Positions 1 to 8,156 of a stretch of 64,000 nt of DNA are shown in pieces. Each line of letters starts with the position of its first letter. Position 1 is the stretch's first letter. This DNA is from Nocardia exalbida NBRC 100660. GTDB taxonomy: Bacteria > Actinomycetota > Actinomycetes > Mycobacteriales > Mycobacteriaceae. A program made the position numbers and the translations under genes. Below the pieces are notes generated by a model that worked only from the letters and a program-made list of their open reading frames with translations, did not search any database and had not been told where the DNA came from. Where the stretch lies: positions 1 to 64,000 of the forward strand of contig NZ_BAFZ01000119.1 of assembly GCF_000308575.1 (NCBI RefSeq), given 5' to 3'.

Positions 1-181
1 GTTCGGCGAGTTCGTCGGTCAGCGGCAGGTGTCCGAACAACGCGCGATAGTAGATCGGCGCGGCGACCGAGTCCAGCACGAAATCCACGTCGATGCCCGG
101 GTCCACTTCGCCGCGCGCGATGGCCGTCGCCGTGGCTTGTCACTGCGCCACGTCGTGCATTGCCTCGGCGCGCGGTGCCGG
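1..181 (-). pseudogene. C-terminal remnant of a TetR-family regulator
   Basis: The minus strand reads ...AEAMHDVAQ, a TGA stop (140-142), then QATATAIARGEVDPGID and onward through VLDSVAAPIYYRALFGH, a segment typical of the last helices of TetR-family ligand-binding domains. There is no room for the DNA-binding half: the 5' side runs straight into the metE stop codon at 183-185. The in-frame stop and missing N-terminus mark it as a decayed copy. Its own 3' end lies beyond the window edge. A sequencing error could explain the stop but not the missing first ~130 residues. Confidence 0.6.
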
Positions 182-182
182 C

Positions 183-2489
183 TCAGTCGGTGGACTCCAC
201 CCGCCTGCGTATGCGGCGCGCCGCGGCGACCAGATTGCGCAGCGACGGTTCGAGCTGCCAGTAGTGCCGGGTCTTCAGACCGCCGTCCGGATTGGCCCAC
301 AGCCGCTGCGGCGTCACCGCTTCGGCTGCCGCGGTGAGCAGTTCGTCCAGCTCATCGATGTCCGGGATGCGCGCGGACCGGCTCTCGTACACGCCGGGGC
401 CGACGCCGTGACTGAGCCCGTGCCCGGTGGCACAGTCCTCCTTCAGCGCCCGCAGCACCCACTCGATCGAGCGGGTCGCCACGATGGCGGTGACGTCGGC
501 GTCGAGTTCCTCGATCGCCTCCACCACCTCGGCGCGGCCGGAATATCCGATGTGCGTGTGGATCTGCGTCTCGGCCCGCACCCCGGAGGTGGCCAACCGG
601 AACGCGCCGATCGCCCAGCGCAGGTATTCGGCGCGGCCTTCCGGGCGCAGCGGCAGCATCTCCCGGATCGCCGGTTCGTCGACCTGGATGATCGCGATGC
701 CCGCCTTCTCCAGGTCCACCACCTCGTCGCGAATGGCCAGCGCCACCTGGTCGGCGGTCTCGTGCAGCGGCTGGTCCTGCCGGACGAAGGATCGGGCGAT
801 CATGGTGACCGGCCCGGTGACCATGCCCTTGACCGGCTTGTCGGTCAGCGACTGCGCGTAGCTGATCCACTCCACCGACATCGGCGCCGGGCGCGACACA
901 TCGCCGTAGATGATCGGCGGCCGCACACAACGGGATCCGTACACCTGCACCCAGCCGAAGCGGGTGGTCGCGAAGCCGTCGAGCAGCTCGGCGAAGTACT
1001 GGATCATGTCGTTGCGCTCGTGCTCGCCGTGCACCAGCACATCGAGGCCGATGTCCTCCTGCAACCGGATCGTCGCCTCGATCTCGGCCTCGATCCGCTT
1101 GCGGTACTCCCCGTAGGACAACCGGCCCTCACCGAGTTCGTAGCGCGCCTGGCGGATGCGGGCGGTCTGCGGGAAGGAACCGAGCGTGGTCGCGGGCACC
1201 GGCGGCAGCTTCAGCTTGCGCTGCTGGGCTTCGCGGCGCACCTCGTAGGGCTCCCGCGAGCGCATGTCCGGGGTGACCGCGTAGACCCGCTGCCGCACCG
1301 CGTGCTTCTGCTTGAAGTGCACCTCGGTGGGACGCTTGCGCCACTTGTCCGACGGGCCTTCGGTGAGCGCCTTCGCGAGCGAGACCACCTCGCCCACCTT
1401 CTGTTTCGCGAACGCGAGCCGGTCGGCGACGTGCCCCTCGATGTCGTATTCGATCAGCAGGTCGTAGGGCACGTGCAGCAGCGTGGTCCCGGTCGAGACG
1501 ACCAGGTCCGGGCACACCTTGGCCAGTTCGTTGAGGTATTCCAGCGTGACGTAGCGGTCCGCGCGCCACACGTTGCGGCCGCTGATCACACCCGCGTACA
1601 GGCGCTTGCGGCGGATGCCGGGCACCTCGGCGAGATCCTCCGGGCGCATCCGGTGGCTGGCCAGGTCGAGACCGATCGCCTCGATATTGGTGCCCGCCAG
1701 GATGGTCAGCGCCTCGCCGAAATCGCCGTACTGTCCGGTGACCAGGATGCGCGGGCGCAGCGGGGCCCTGCCCAAGCGGTGATAGGCGGCCTCGAACGCG
1801 GCCAGCTCGGCGGGCGTGCGCTCGCTGGTGAACGCGGGCTCGTCCAGCTGCACGCAGGTGGCGCCGCGCTTGGCGAGGATCTCGAACAGTTCCTCGTAGA
1901 CCGGTAGCAGCTTGTCCAGCAGGCCGAGGGTGTCGAATCCGCCGGACTCGCCGGGGATGTGCCCGGCCTTGGACAGCAGCAGCAGCGACACCGGGCCGAT
2001 GACCACCGGCCGCAGTTCGATGCCGACCGCCTTCGCGCGGTCGAATTCGTCGAGCAACGCCTCGGGGTGCAGCGAGAACTCGGTGCCCGCGTCCACCTCC
2101 GGCTGGCGGTAGTGGTAGTTCGTGCCGAAGAACCGGACCAGCTCGAGCGGCGGCAGATCCGGGCGGCCGCGCGCCATCAGGAAGTAGAAGTCCAGCGGGT
2201 GCAGTCCGTCGCGGTAGGGCTCGAACCGCCGGGGCACCGCACCGAACAGCAGCGCGTTGTCCAGCACGTGGTCGTAGAAGGAGAAGGTGTTGCCCGGCAC
2301 CTGGGTCAGTCCGGTGGCGGCCAGTTCGTTGAACTGGGTCTCCTGGATCTCGCGACCCACCGCCAGCAGCTCTTCGCGGTCGAGCGAACCGTGCCAGTAG
2401 GCCTCCAGCGCCCGCTTGAGCTCGCGGTGCGGCCCGATCCTGGGATAGCCGAGAATGCTCGACCCGTAGCCGTCGGTCACGTTCACCAT
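183..2489 (-). CDS. metE: MetE-like cobalamin-independent methionine synthase homologue with altered zinc site
   Basis: The 768-residue protein has the full two-barrel MetE architecture: an N-terminal Meth_synt_1 half, then a C-terminal Meth_synt_2 half starting around the TTLGSFPQT motif. True MetE transfers the methyl group of 5-methyltetrahydropteroyltri-glutamate to homocysteine activated by a zinc held by His641, Cys643, Glu665 and Cys726 (E. coli numbers). Here the matching motifs read THIGYS, AIVATRS and NPDGGLKTR. His646 is kept, but the other three ligands are Gly648, Val670 and Gly736. The usual CWSFPRED stretch is also changed, to ARSFVRQDQ. Overall length and reading frame are intact, so this is not a pseudogene by structure. 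It may be an inactive or repurposed paralogue, with a second methionine synthase elsewhere. I saw no cobalamin or SAM riboswitch upstream. Confidence 0.85.
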   Translation of the reverse strand: MVNVTDGYGSSILGYPRIGPHRELKRALEAYWHGSLDREELLAVGREIQETQFNELAATGLTQVPGNTFSFYDHVLDNALLFGAVPRRFEPYRDGLHPLDFYFLMARGRPDLPPLELVRFFGTNYHYRQPEVDAGTEFSLHPEALLDEFDRAKAVGIELRPVVIGPVSLLLLSKAGHIPGESGGFDTLGLLDKLLPVYEELFEILAKRGATCVQLDEPAFTSERTPAELAAFEAAYHRLGRAPLRPRILVTGQYGDFGEALTILAGTNIEAIGLDLASHRMRPEDLAEVPGIRRKRLYAGVISGRNVWRADRYVTLEYLNELAKVCPDLVVSTGTTLLHVPYDLLIEYDIEGHVADRLAFAKQKVGEVVSLAKALTEGPSDKWRKRPTEVHFKQKHAVRQRVYAVTPDMRSREPYEVRREAQQRKLKLPPVPATTLGSFPQTARIRQARYELGEGRLSYGEYRKRIEAEIEATIRLQEDIGLDVLVHGEHERNDMIQYFAELLDGFATTRFGWVQVYGSRCVRPPIIYGDVSRPAPMSVEWISYAQSLTDKPVKGMVTGPVTMIARSFVRQDQPLHETADQVALAIRDEVVDLEKAGIAIIQVDEPAIREMLPLRPEGRAEYLRWAIGAFRLATSGVRAETQIHTHIGYSGRAEVVEAIEELDADVTAIVATRSIEWVLRALKEDCATGHGLSHGVGPGVYESRSARIPDIDELDELLTAAAEAVTPQRLWANPDGGLKTRHYWQLEPSLRNLVAAARRIRRRVESTD

Positions 2490-2762
2490 GAGCGGGACAA
2501 CCCCTTTCGATCACCTGCGCGGCCCGCCGAGATCGACGGGACGATCCAGCGCTGCGCTCTGGATACCCAGCCGAGCCGTCGACATGGCCCGGCTGTTGTG
2601 CAGCTTATGCCGATTGCCGTCACCGGCACGGCTTCACCAACTTCTGATCGACTCCGCATCGAGGCCGGAGGTGCTGTTTCCTACCGCCCTCTAGCCGGTG
2701 CGTCGGCGAATCGTTCGATGCTCGCCGACCTGCCCCCGCCGAGTGCGAGTCTTACGAGCACC
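2490..2762. other. Intergenic region upstream of metE homologue
   Basis: About 270 bases of non-coding DNA that should hold the metE-homologue promoter. It shows short hairpins (for example around 2612-2634) but no recognisable B12 box, SAM-binding aptamer or tRNA. With the palindromic repeat that follows, the gene-free stretch extends to 2895. Confidence 0.4.
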
Positions 2763-2878
2763 GTTCGCGGCCCGTCTCGTGTCCGAGTGTCCGATGCGCA
2801 TGCGCCGCAGGCGCGAGCAGCGGACGCTCGGACGCGAGACTTCCAGGGGCCGCGAACACGCAGCGCCGCAGGCGCTGC
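2763..2878. repeat. Dispersed palindromic repeat, copy R1, with terminal hairpin
   Basis: Outer arms GTTCGCGGCCC (2763-2773) and GGGCCGCGAAC (2847-2857) pair perfectly. Inner arms CTCGTGTCCGAG (2776-2787) and CTCGGACGCGAG (2827-2838) pair with one wobble. It is followed by a separate perfect hairpin, GCAGCGCC-gca-GGCGCTGC (2860-2878). The element lies just past the fadB2 stop on that gene's strand, so it can act as its transcription terminator. Related copies occur at 4032, 45894 and 49503-49688. Confidence 0.75.
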
Positions 2879-2895
2879 AAAATCAACACAGCAAA

Positions 2896-3765
2896 TCAAG
2901 CACGGTACTGGTAGAAGCCCGCGCCGGTCTTCTTGCCGAGCAGTCCCGCCTCGACCATGCGCATGAGCAGCGGCGGGGCCGAGTACAGCGGCTCCTTGAA
3001 CTCGCCGTACATGGAGTCGGCGATGGACTTGACCGTGTCCAGGCCGACCAGGTCGGTCAGCGCCAGCGGGCCCATCGGGTGGGCGCAGCCGAGCACCATC
3101 GCCTTGTCGACGTCCTCCTTGGTGGCGAAGCCGGACTCGACCATGCGGATCGCCGACAGCAGGTACGGCACCAGCAGCGCGTTCACCACGAAGCCGGAGC
3201 GGTCGGCCGAGCGCACGACCTGCTTGCCGAGCACCTCGCCCGCGAAGGCCTCGGCCCGTACGGAGACCGACTCGCTGGTCTTCAGCGTGGTGACCAGCTC
3301 GACGAGCGGCAGCACCGGCACCGGGTTGAAGAAGTGCATGCCGACCACGCGCTCGGGGTTCGCCGTGGCGACCGCGATCTTCATGATCGGGATGGACGAG
3401 GTGTTGGAGGCCAGTACGGCGGAGGGGTCGGTGACGACCTTGTCGAGTTCGGCGAAGATGCTGGTCTTGACCTTCTCGTCCTCCAGCACCGCCTCGACCA
3501 CCAGCTGGCGATCGGCGAAGTCGCCGAGGTCGGAGGTGAACCGCAGACGCCAGGCGGCCTGTTCGCGCTCGCGCTCGGTGATCTTGCCGCTGCTCACGCC
3601 GCGATCGAGGGACCGGAGGATGCGCGCGCGACCGGCCGCGGCCAGTTCCCGGGTCTGCTCGAACACCAGCACGTCGACGTGCGCCCTGGCACACACCTCC
3701 GCGATTCCTGCGCCCATCTGGCCGGCGCCGATAATGCCGACGCGTTGGATCTTTTCGCTGCTCAC
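2896..3765 (-). CDS. fadB2: 3-hydroxybutyryl-CoA dehydrogenase
   Basis: A 289-residue NAD-dependent short-chain 3-hydroxyacyl-CoA dehydrogenase interconverting acetoacetyl-CoA and 3-hydroxybutyryl-CoA. The Rossmann loop GIIGAGQMGAG is near the N-terminus. The active-site regions ASNTSS and GMHFFNPVP follow, then the C-terminal helical domain ending GLLGKKTGAGFYQY. The GTG start at 3763-3765 has GGAGCGGGAC directly upstream and removes an unconvincing 29-residue extension. It lies downstream of isocitrate lyase on the same strand, as icl1-fadB2 do in Mycobacterium tuberculosis (Rv0467-Rv0468). A hairpin between the two suggests separate transcripts or attenuation. Confidence 0.93.
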   Translation of the reverse strand: MSSEKIQRVGIIGAGQMGAGIAEVCARAHVDVLVFEQTRELAAAGRARILRSLDRGVSSGKITEREREQAAWRLRFTSDLGDFADRQLVVEAVLEDEKVKTSIFAELDKVVTDPSAVLASNTSSIPIMKIAVATANPERVVGMHFFNPVPVLPLVELVTTLKTSESVSVRAEAFAGEVLGKQVVRSADRSGFVVNALLVPYLLSAIRMVESGFATKEDVDKAMVLGCAHPMGPLALTDLVGLDTVKSIADSMYGEFKEPLYSAPPLLMRMVEAGLLGKKTGAGFYQYRA

Positions 3766-3863
3766 GTCCCGCTCCTGCTGGGTTGTCTGGCTCTGGGGTG
3801 GCTGGTCTGCGAAGGTGCCGCTCCGGTGTGAGCGCGTCCTTCGATGGTCCAAGGTATAGGGAT

Positions 3864-3897
3864 GCCCTCCCCGCCGGGGCTGTTCAGCGGGGAGGGC
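3864..3897. terminator. GC-rich hairpin between icl and fadB2
   Basis: GCCCTCCCCGC (3864-3874) and GCGGGGAGGGC (3887-3897) form a perfect 11-bp stem with a 12-base loop in the 334-base gap between isocitrate lyase and fadB2. There is no T-tract on the icl strand, so it is either an actinobacterial stem-only terminator or an attenuator. The rest of the 3766-4099 gap holds repeat copy R2 and nothing else I recognise. Confidence 0.6.
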
Positions 3898-4031
3898 AGT
3901 ACACCCCTACCGGAGTAGAGGATCGGCGGTTTTCACGTCGGGAACCTCACTTCCCTCGGTTTCACCTACTTGGCTTCAAGTCGTGAGTTCGCCGCTTTCG
4001 CAACCACCCACGCGCGAGGCCATCGAGCGCC

Positions 4032-4096
4032 GTTCGCGGCCCGGCTTGCGTCCGAGTGGCCGAAGCGCATGCGCCGCAGGCGCTGCAATTCAACAC
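4032..4096. repeat. Dispersed palindromic repeat, partial copy R2
   Basis: Starts with the same GTTCGCGGCCCGGC arm as R3. It runs through GTCCGAGTGGCCG and jumps directly to GCGCATGCGCCGCAGGCGC and GCTGCAATTCAACAC, which match the end of R1. The right outer arm is missing, as if deleted internally. It begins three bases past the isocitrate lyase stop on that gene's strand. Confidence 0.65.
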
Positions 4097-4099
4097 GGC

Positions 4100-5389
4100 C
4101 TAGTGAAACTGCCCCTCTTCGGTGGAGCCCTTGAGCGCCGCGGTGGAGGTGTTCGGGTCCACGGTGGTGGCGATGGTGTCGAAGTAGCCCGCGCCGACCT
4201 CACGCTGGTGCTTGATCGCGGTGAAGCCACGCTCGGCGGCGGCCTTGAACTCGCGCTCCTGCAGGTCGACGAAGGCGGTCATGCCCTCGCGGGCGTAGCC
4301 GTAGGCCAGGTCGAACATGCCGTAGTTGAGCGAGTGGAAGCCGGCCAGGGTGATGAACTGGAACTTGAAGCCCATCGCGCCGAGCTCACGCTGGAACTTC
4401 GCGATGGTCGCGTCGTCCAGGTGGGCCTTCCAGTTGAAGGACGGCGAGCAGTTGTAGGCCAGCAGCTGGTCCGGGAACTCGCCACGGACGGCCTCGGCGA
4501 ACTTGCGCGCGACCTCGAGGTCCGGCACGCCGGTCTCCATCCAGATGAGGTCGGCGTAGGGCGCGTAGGCCTTGGCACGCGCGATGCAGGGCTCGATGCC
4601 GTTCTTCACACCGAAGAAGCCCTCGGCGGTGCGGGTGCCGTCCAGGAACTCACGGTCGCGCTCGTCCACGTCCGAGGTGATCAGGGTGGCGGCCTCGGCG
4701 TCGGTGCGGGCGATGATCACCGACGGCACGTCGGCGACGTCGGCGGCCAGACGCGCGGAGGTCAGGGTGCGGATGTGCTGCTGGGTCGGGATCAGCACCT
4801 TGCCGCCCAGGTGGCCGCACTTCTTCTCGGAGGCCAGCTGGTCTTCCCAGTGCACACCGGCGGCGCCGGCGGCGATCATGGCCTTCTGCAGCTCGTAGGC
4901 GTTCAGCGCGCCACCGAAGCCGGCCTCGGCGTCGGCGACGATCGGCGCCAGCCAGTTGGAGACGGAGGTGTCGCCCTCGACCTTGGCGATCTCGTCGGCG
5001 CGCAGCAGCGCGTTGTTGATGCGGCGGACCACGGACGGAACCGAGTTGGCCGGGTACAGCGACTGGTCGGGGTAGGTGTGGCCGGACAGGTTCGCGTCAC
5101 CGGCGACCTGCCAACCCGACAGGTAGATGGCCTTCAGACCGGCGCGGACCTGCTGGACCGCCTGGTTGCCGGTGAGAGCGCCGAGGGAGTTGATGTAGTC
5201 CTCGTTGTTGACGAGATCCCAGAGGATCTCCGAACCGCGGCGGGCGAGGGTGGCCTCCTCGACGACGGTGCCCTGGAGCTTCGACACCTGCTCCGCGGTG
5301 TAGTTACGGGTGACGCCCTTCCAGCGGGGGTTGGTGTCCCAATCCTGCTGGATTTCCGCGGCGGTCCTCGGGGTGCCGGTGGTCGACAT
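4100..5389 (-). CDS. aceA: Isocitrate lyase
   Basis: Cleaves isocitrate to glyoxylate and succinate in the glyoxylate shunt. The 429-residue length is that of the short ICL1 class. The catalytic KKCGHLGGK motif places the nucleophilic cysteine at residue 191 when the ATG at 5387-5389 is used, the same number as in M. tuberculosis ICL1. This supports that start over the upstream GTG, and GTGGAG lies just before it. The start MSTTGTPRTAAEIQQDWDTN is typical of the actinobacterial enzyme. The long upstream region has repeated TTTGC/GCAAA motifs suited to RamB, whose gene is at 41989. fadB2 follows on the same strand. Confidence 0.97.
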   Translation of the reverse strand: MSTTGTPRTAAEIQQDWDTNPRWKGVTRNYTAEQVSKLQGTVVEEATLARRGSEILWDLVNNEDYINSLGALTGNQAVQQVRAGLKAIYLSGWQVAGDANLSGHTYPDQSLYPANSVPSVVRRINNALLRADEIAKVEGDTSVSNWLAPIVADAEAGFGGALNAYELQKAMIAAGAAGVHWEDQLASEKKCGHLGGKVLIPTQQHIRTLTSARLAADVADVPSVIIARTDAEAATLITSDVDERDREFLDGTRTAEGFFGVKNGIEPCIARAKAYAPYADLIWMETGVPDLEVARKFAEAVRGEFPDQLLAYNCSPSFNWKAHLDDATIAKFQRELGAMGFKFQFITLAGFHSLNYGMFDLAYGYAREGMTAFVDLQEREFKAAAERGFTAIKHQREVGAGYFDTIATTVDPNTSTAALKGSTEEGQFH

Positions 5390-5572
5390 CTGTGACTCCA
5401 CTTCTTCGTTCGGTCCATGCCGCCCGGTCCCGAGCTACGAGGCAGCTCGTACTGCTGAAGCGGCAATTTGCAGGCTTGCTAGGCCCTTGAGGTGTACTTC
5501 CACACGATGGCACACGAAGAAATGGGCGTCTACCTGTTGTTAGTGTGAATCTCAGCTAGGTTTTCCGACACC

Positions 5573-5617
5573 TTTGCTAACTCTGCAAAATTTGCCACCA
5601 AATTGCAAGAGTGCAAT
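5573..5617. promoter_or_regulatory. aceA: TTTGC/GCAAA repeat cluster upstream of isocitrate lyase (candidate RamB sites)
   Basis: An AT-rich island in otherwise GC-rich DNA has TTTGC (5573-5577), GCAAA (5585-5589), TTTGC (5591-5595), TTGCAA (5603-5608) and TGCAAT (5612-5617). The first two form an inverted repeat. RamB-type regulators of glyoxylate genes in Corynebacterium bind AT-rich sites containing TTTGC, so these are plausible operators. The rest of the 5390-5811 gap holds no gene I recognise. Confidence 0.5.
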
Positions 5618-5811
5618 CTACTGACCGGTAGCGCTGACGTGGGGTTTTAGCGTAACGCTTGTACTGTTAGTGATCGGCGGGCGGCCCTCCCTCCCCAGGG
5701 GTCGGCATTCCACACTGTGAGCACCTTCACAAGTCCTGGCGGGTGCCATTCGTGTGGGCCAGGCCACCCCGTGGCGAGCGGGCCGAATGTGTGGGGGACG
5801 CCCGCAAGGCG

Positions 5812-6648
5812 CTACTCCGGCGCTCCGAGGACCTCACACACCTTGGCGGCGTACGCGGCCGGGTGGGTCAGGTTCCCGTTGTGCCCGCCGGGGAATTCCA
5901 CCACCGGCTCGCCGCACAGGGCCGCGAGTTCCAGTGCGGCCTTGTAGTCGAAGACCTGCCGGGGCGTGATGCGCCCGCAGGCCGGAACGATGCGCACCGG
6001 CGACTGCCGCAGCGGCGCGACGTCGAGATGGTCGGCACGGATCGCGGTGAAGTCGTGCCCGAGGAAGTACTCGAAGTTCGCGGCGCGCTCCGGCCCGAGC
6101 GGAGGCGGGGTGACGCCGGGTTCCCGATCCTGGTTCCGCGGATCTATCCCCAGGGTCCGCACCATCGGTGCGAGCGCCGCTTGCCAGCCTTGCTCGGCGA
6201 AGACTCGCTGGCAGTCTTCGAGTTCGGCGAGCTGATCGGCGCGGTCGGCGGCGGCGAGCAGCCACGGCGTGACGGGCTCGTGCGCGATGAGGGTATGCAG
6301 CCGATCCGGATGCCGAACCGCGAGGTGCAGGCCGATGGCAGCTCCCATGCTGCAACCGAGCATGCGTACCGGCTCGTCGGTCAATGCCGAGAGCAGGCGG
6401 AACACGTCGTCGGCGTGCGTCGCCACCGAGGCGGGCAAGTGGGGATCGCGCAGAACGCTGCGCGACAGTCCGCGCCGGTCGTAGGTGACGACGGTGAAGC
6501 GCCGCTCGAGGTGCGCGACCAGATCCTCGCTGCGCCGCGCGTCCCCCTCCCCACTCTGCGCGATCAGCAGCATCGGACCGCTGCCGCGAACTTCGTAGTA
6601 CAGGTCGGCTCCGGAGACCTCGAGGGTGCCGGTGGAAATCGTGCTCAT
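5812..6648 (-). CDS. Alpha/beta hydrolase
   Basis: A 278-residue alpha/beta-fold hydrolase with the nucleophile elbow GCSMGA (Ser100) and a C-terminal GGHNG (His256). The oxyanion region is VRGSGPMLLI and the YDRRGLSRS stretch is typical. The usual catalytic acid position after the sixth strand reads ACGRITP with no clear Asp, so the acid may come from elsewhere. The substrate cannot be told. It is divergent from a MarR-type gene, with operator-like repeats between, so it is probably that regulator's target. Confidence 0.85.
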   Translation of the reverse strand: MSTISTGTLEVSGADLYYEVRGSGPMLLIAQSGEGDARRSEDLVAHLERRFTVVTYDRRGLSRSVLRDPHLPASVATHADDVFRLLSALTDEPVRMLGCSMGAAIGLHLAVRHPDRLHTLIAHEPVTPWLLAAADRADQLAELEDCQRVFAEQGWQAALAPMVRTLGIDPRNQDREPGVTPPPLGPERAANFEYFLGHDFTAIRADHLDVAPLRQSPVRIVPACGRITPRQVFDYKAALELAALCGEPVVEFPGGHNGNLTHPAAYAAKVCEVLGAPE

Positions 6649-6675
6649 GCCACCTACGCTAATTCATCAAATCTG

Positions 6676-6709
6676 ATACATCAATAGTGATACATCTTTG
6701 TTGATGTAT
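6676..6709. promoter_or_regulatory. ATACATC heptamer operator between hydrolase and marR genes
   Basis: ATACATC occurs at 6676-6682 and 6690-6696, and its inverse GATGTAT at 6703-6709. The last two form an inverted repeat with a 6-base spacer. They sit in an AT-rich divergent promoter region, a layout expected for a MarR dimer site controlling both genes. Confidence 0.6.
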
Positions 6710-6718
6710 TGTTCCCTT

Positions 6719-7159
6719 GTGGACGGAGTCGAACTGTTCCTCTTGGGCCGGACGCTGATGAAGATCGGCGAGGACGCCTTGCCGACAGCGGGACTCGGCG
6801 GTGGCCACCGACCCGTGCTCGTCGTGTCGAGCGACATCCTCGAACACCCCGACAGCACCGTCGGCGAGATCGCCAACCGCACCGGTCTCCCCCAGAGCGC
6901 GGTGTCCACCGCGGTGGCCCGCCTCAAAGAGGCCGGCTCGATCACCTCCACCGTCGACCCACGCGACCGCCGGCGCACCCTGGTCCGCGCGGCCCCGGAG
7001 GCTTCACCACGAGTCGCCGAAGTGCGAGCGACACCCGTGGACGACGCGGTGGCAGCAGCGCTGGCCGGCGACGACCCGGCCGCCGTGCGCGAGGTGCTCG
7101 ACGCGCTCGCGACACTCACCCGCCACCTACGCCCCCGCGAACCCCGCCCCCTCGCCTGA
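6719..7159 (+). CDS. MarR-family transcriptional regulator
   Basis: A 146-residue winged-helix regulator. The HTH core STVGEIANRTGLPQSAVSTA is followed by the wing region VDPRDRRRTLVRA. I prefer the GTG at 6719 (VDGVELFLLGRTLMKIG). The upstream TTG and ATG codons (6698, 6704) fall inside the putative operator and lack a ribosome binding site, and 6719 also lacks one, so the message may be leaderless. Divergent from the alpha/beta hydrolase, its likely target. The ligand is unknown. Confidence 0.85.
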   Translation: MDGVELFLLGRTLMKIGEDALPTAGLGGGHRPVLVVSSDILEHPDSTVGEIANRTGLPQSAVSTAVARLKEAGSITSTVDPRDRRRTLVRAAPEASPRVAEVRATPVDDAVAAALAGDDPAAVREVLDALATLTRHLRPREPRPLA

Positions 7160-7189
7160 CGAGTGGCACATCGGCGAGAGCCACTCGTC
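7158..7189. terminator. Bidirectional terminator hairpin
   Basis: GACGAGTGGC (7158-7167) and GCCACTCGTC (7180-7189) form a perfect 10-bp stem that begins inside the marR stop codon and lies between convergent marR and allantoinase genes. Confidence 0.75.
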
Positions 7190-7205
7190 GCGGTGGAAGA
7201 TCGGG

Positions 7206-8156
7206 TCAGGGCGAGGCGGGTGGGGGGTGGATCGCGTGCCAGTGGTCGGCGATGTCGATGCGGCGGGTGATCCAGACCTGGTCGTTGGACTGGATGTGGT
7301 CGAGTAGGCGTTCCAGGGCGGCGGTGCGGGCGGGGCGGCCGATGAGTCGGCAGTGCAGGCCGATGGAGAGCATTTTCGGGCTGCCCTCGGCGCCTTCGCG
7401 GTAGAGGACGTCGAAGGCGTCGCGTACGTGGGCGAAGAATTGCTCGCCGGTGGGGAAGCCCGCGGGTGAGGCGAAGCGCATGTCGTTGGTGTCCAGCGTG
7501 TAGGGCACCACCAAGTGGTCGCGGCCGTGTACGCGCACCCAATAGGGCAGGTCGTCGGCGTAGGAGTCCGCGTCGTAGCGGAAGCCGCCGTGCTCGACGA
7601 CCAATTCCCTGGTGTGCGGCGAATCGCGGCCGGTGTACCAGCCCAGCGGCGCCGCGCCGGTCAGGTCGGTCAGGACGCGCACCGCCTCGGCCATCTGCGC
7701 CCGTTCGGTGTCGCGATCGGTGAGCTGGTAGGACTTCCAGCGCAGACCATGGCAGGCGATCTCGTGGCCCAGTTCCCGGAAGGCCGCCACCGCTTCCGGA
7801 TTGCGTTGTGCGGCGCGGGCGACCGCGAAGATCGTCAGCGGCAGCCCGCGCCGTTCGAAGACGCGCAGCACCCGCCACAGCCCGGCGCGGGAGCCGTATT
7901 CGTAGAGCGACTCCATGCTCATATGGCGGTTCGGGAACGCTTCGGCGGGCGTCATCTCCGATAGGAACGTCTCGGAGTGTTCGTCACCGTCGAGGACGTT
8001 GTTCTCCCCGCCCTCTTCGTAGTTGAGCACGAATTGGACCGCGATCCGCGCCGCGCCCGGCCATCGCGGGTCCGGCGGATTCGGGCCGTAACCGACGAAA
8101 TCCCTCGCGCCCGCGCCTGTCACGCTCCGCCGCCGCCCTCGGTCCTGCTTGCTCAC
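7206..8156 (-). CDS. puuE: Allantoinase, PuuE (polysaccharide-deacetylase-like) type
   Basis: Hydrolyses allantoin to allantoate in the cytosol. The 316-residue protein belongs to the metal-independent PuuE branch of the NodB-like fold rather than the amidohydrolase allantoinases. The signature stretches are RDFVGYGPNPPDPRWPG, QFVLNYEEGGE, CHGLRWKSY and GWYTGRDSPHTRELV. The GTG start at 8154-8156 gives an Arg-rich lead of about 15 residues that may be dispensable. A 160-base gap separates it from the allantoicase gene upstream in the operon. That gap repeats the sequence of its own 5' end. It is the last gene of a run from 14193 to 7206. Confidence 0.93.
   Translation of the reverse strand: MSKQDRGRRRSVTGAGARDFVGYGPNPPDPRWPGAARIAVQFVLNYEEGGENNVLDGDEHSETFLSEMTPAEAFPNRHMSMESLYEYGSRAGLWRVLRVFERRGLPLTIFAVARAAQRNPEAVAAFRELGHEIACHGLRWKSYQLTDRDTERAQMAEAVRVLTDLTGAAPLGWYTGRDSPHTRELVVEHGGFRYDADSYADDLPYWVRVHGRDHLVVPYTLDTNDMRFASPAGFPTGEQFFAHVRDAFDVLYREGAEGSPKMLSIGLHCRLIGRPARTAALERLLDHIQSNDQVWITRRIDIADHWHAIHPPPASP

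Noticed and set aside
93..1907. Long plus-strand open frame antisense to the metE homologue
   Set aside because: Its composition (His, Gly, Arg and Val-rich) is the usual shadow of a high-GC gene on the other strand, and the metE frame is unmistakable.
2490..2762. Cobalamin or SAM riboswitch upstream of the metE homologue
   Set aside because: I looked for a B12-box-like sequence and the SAM-IV pattern and found neither; only generic hairpins are present.
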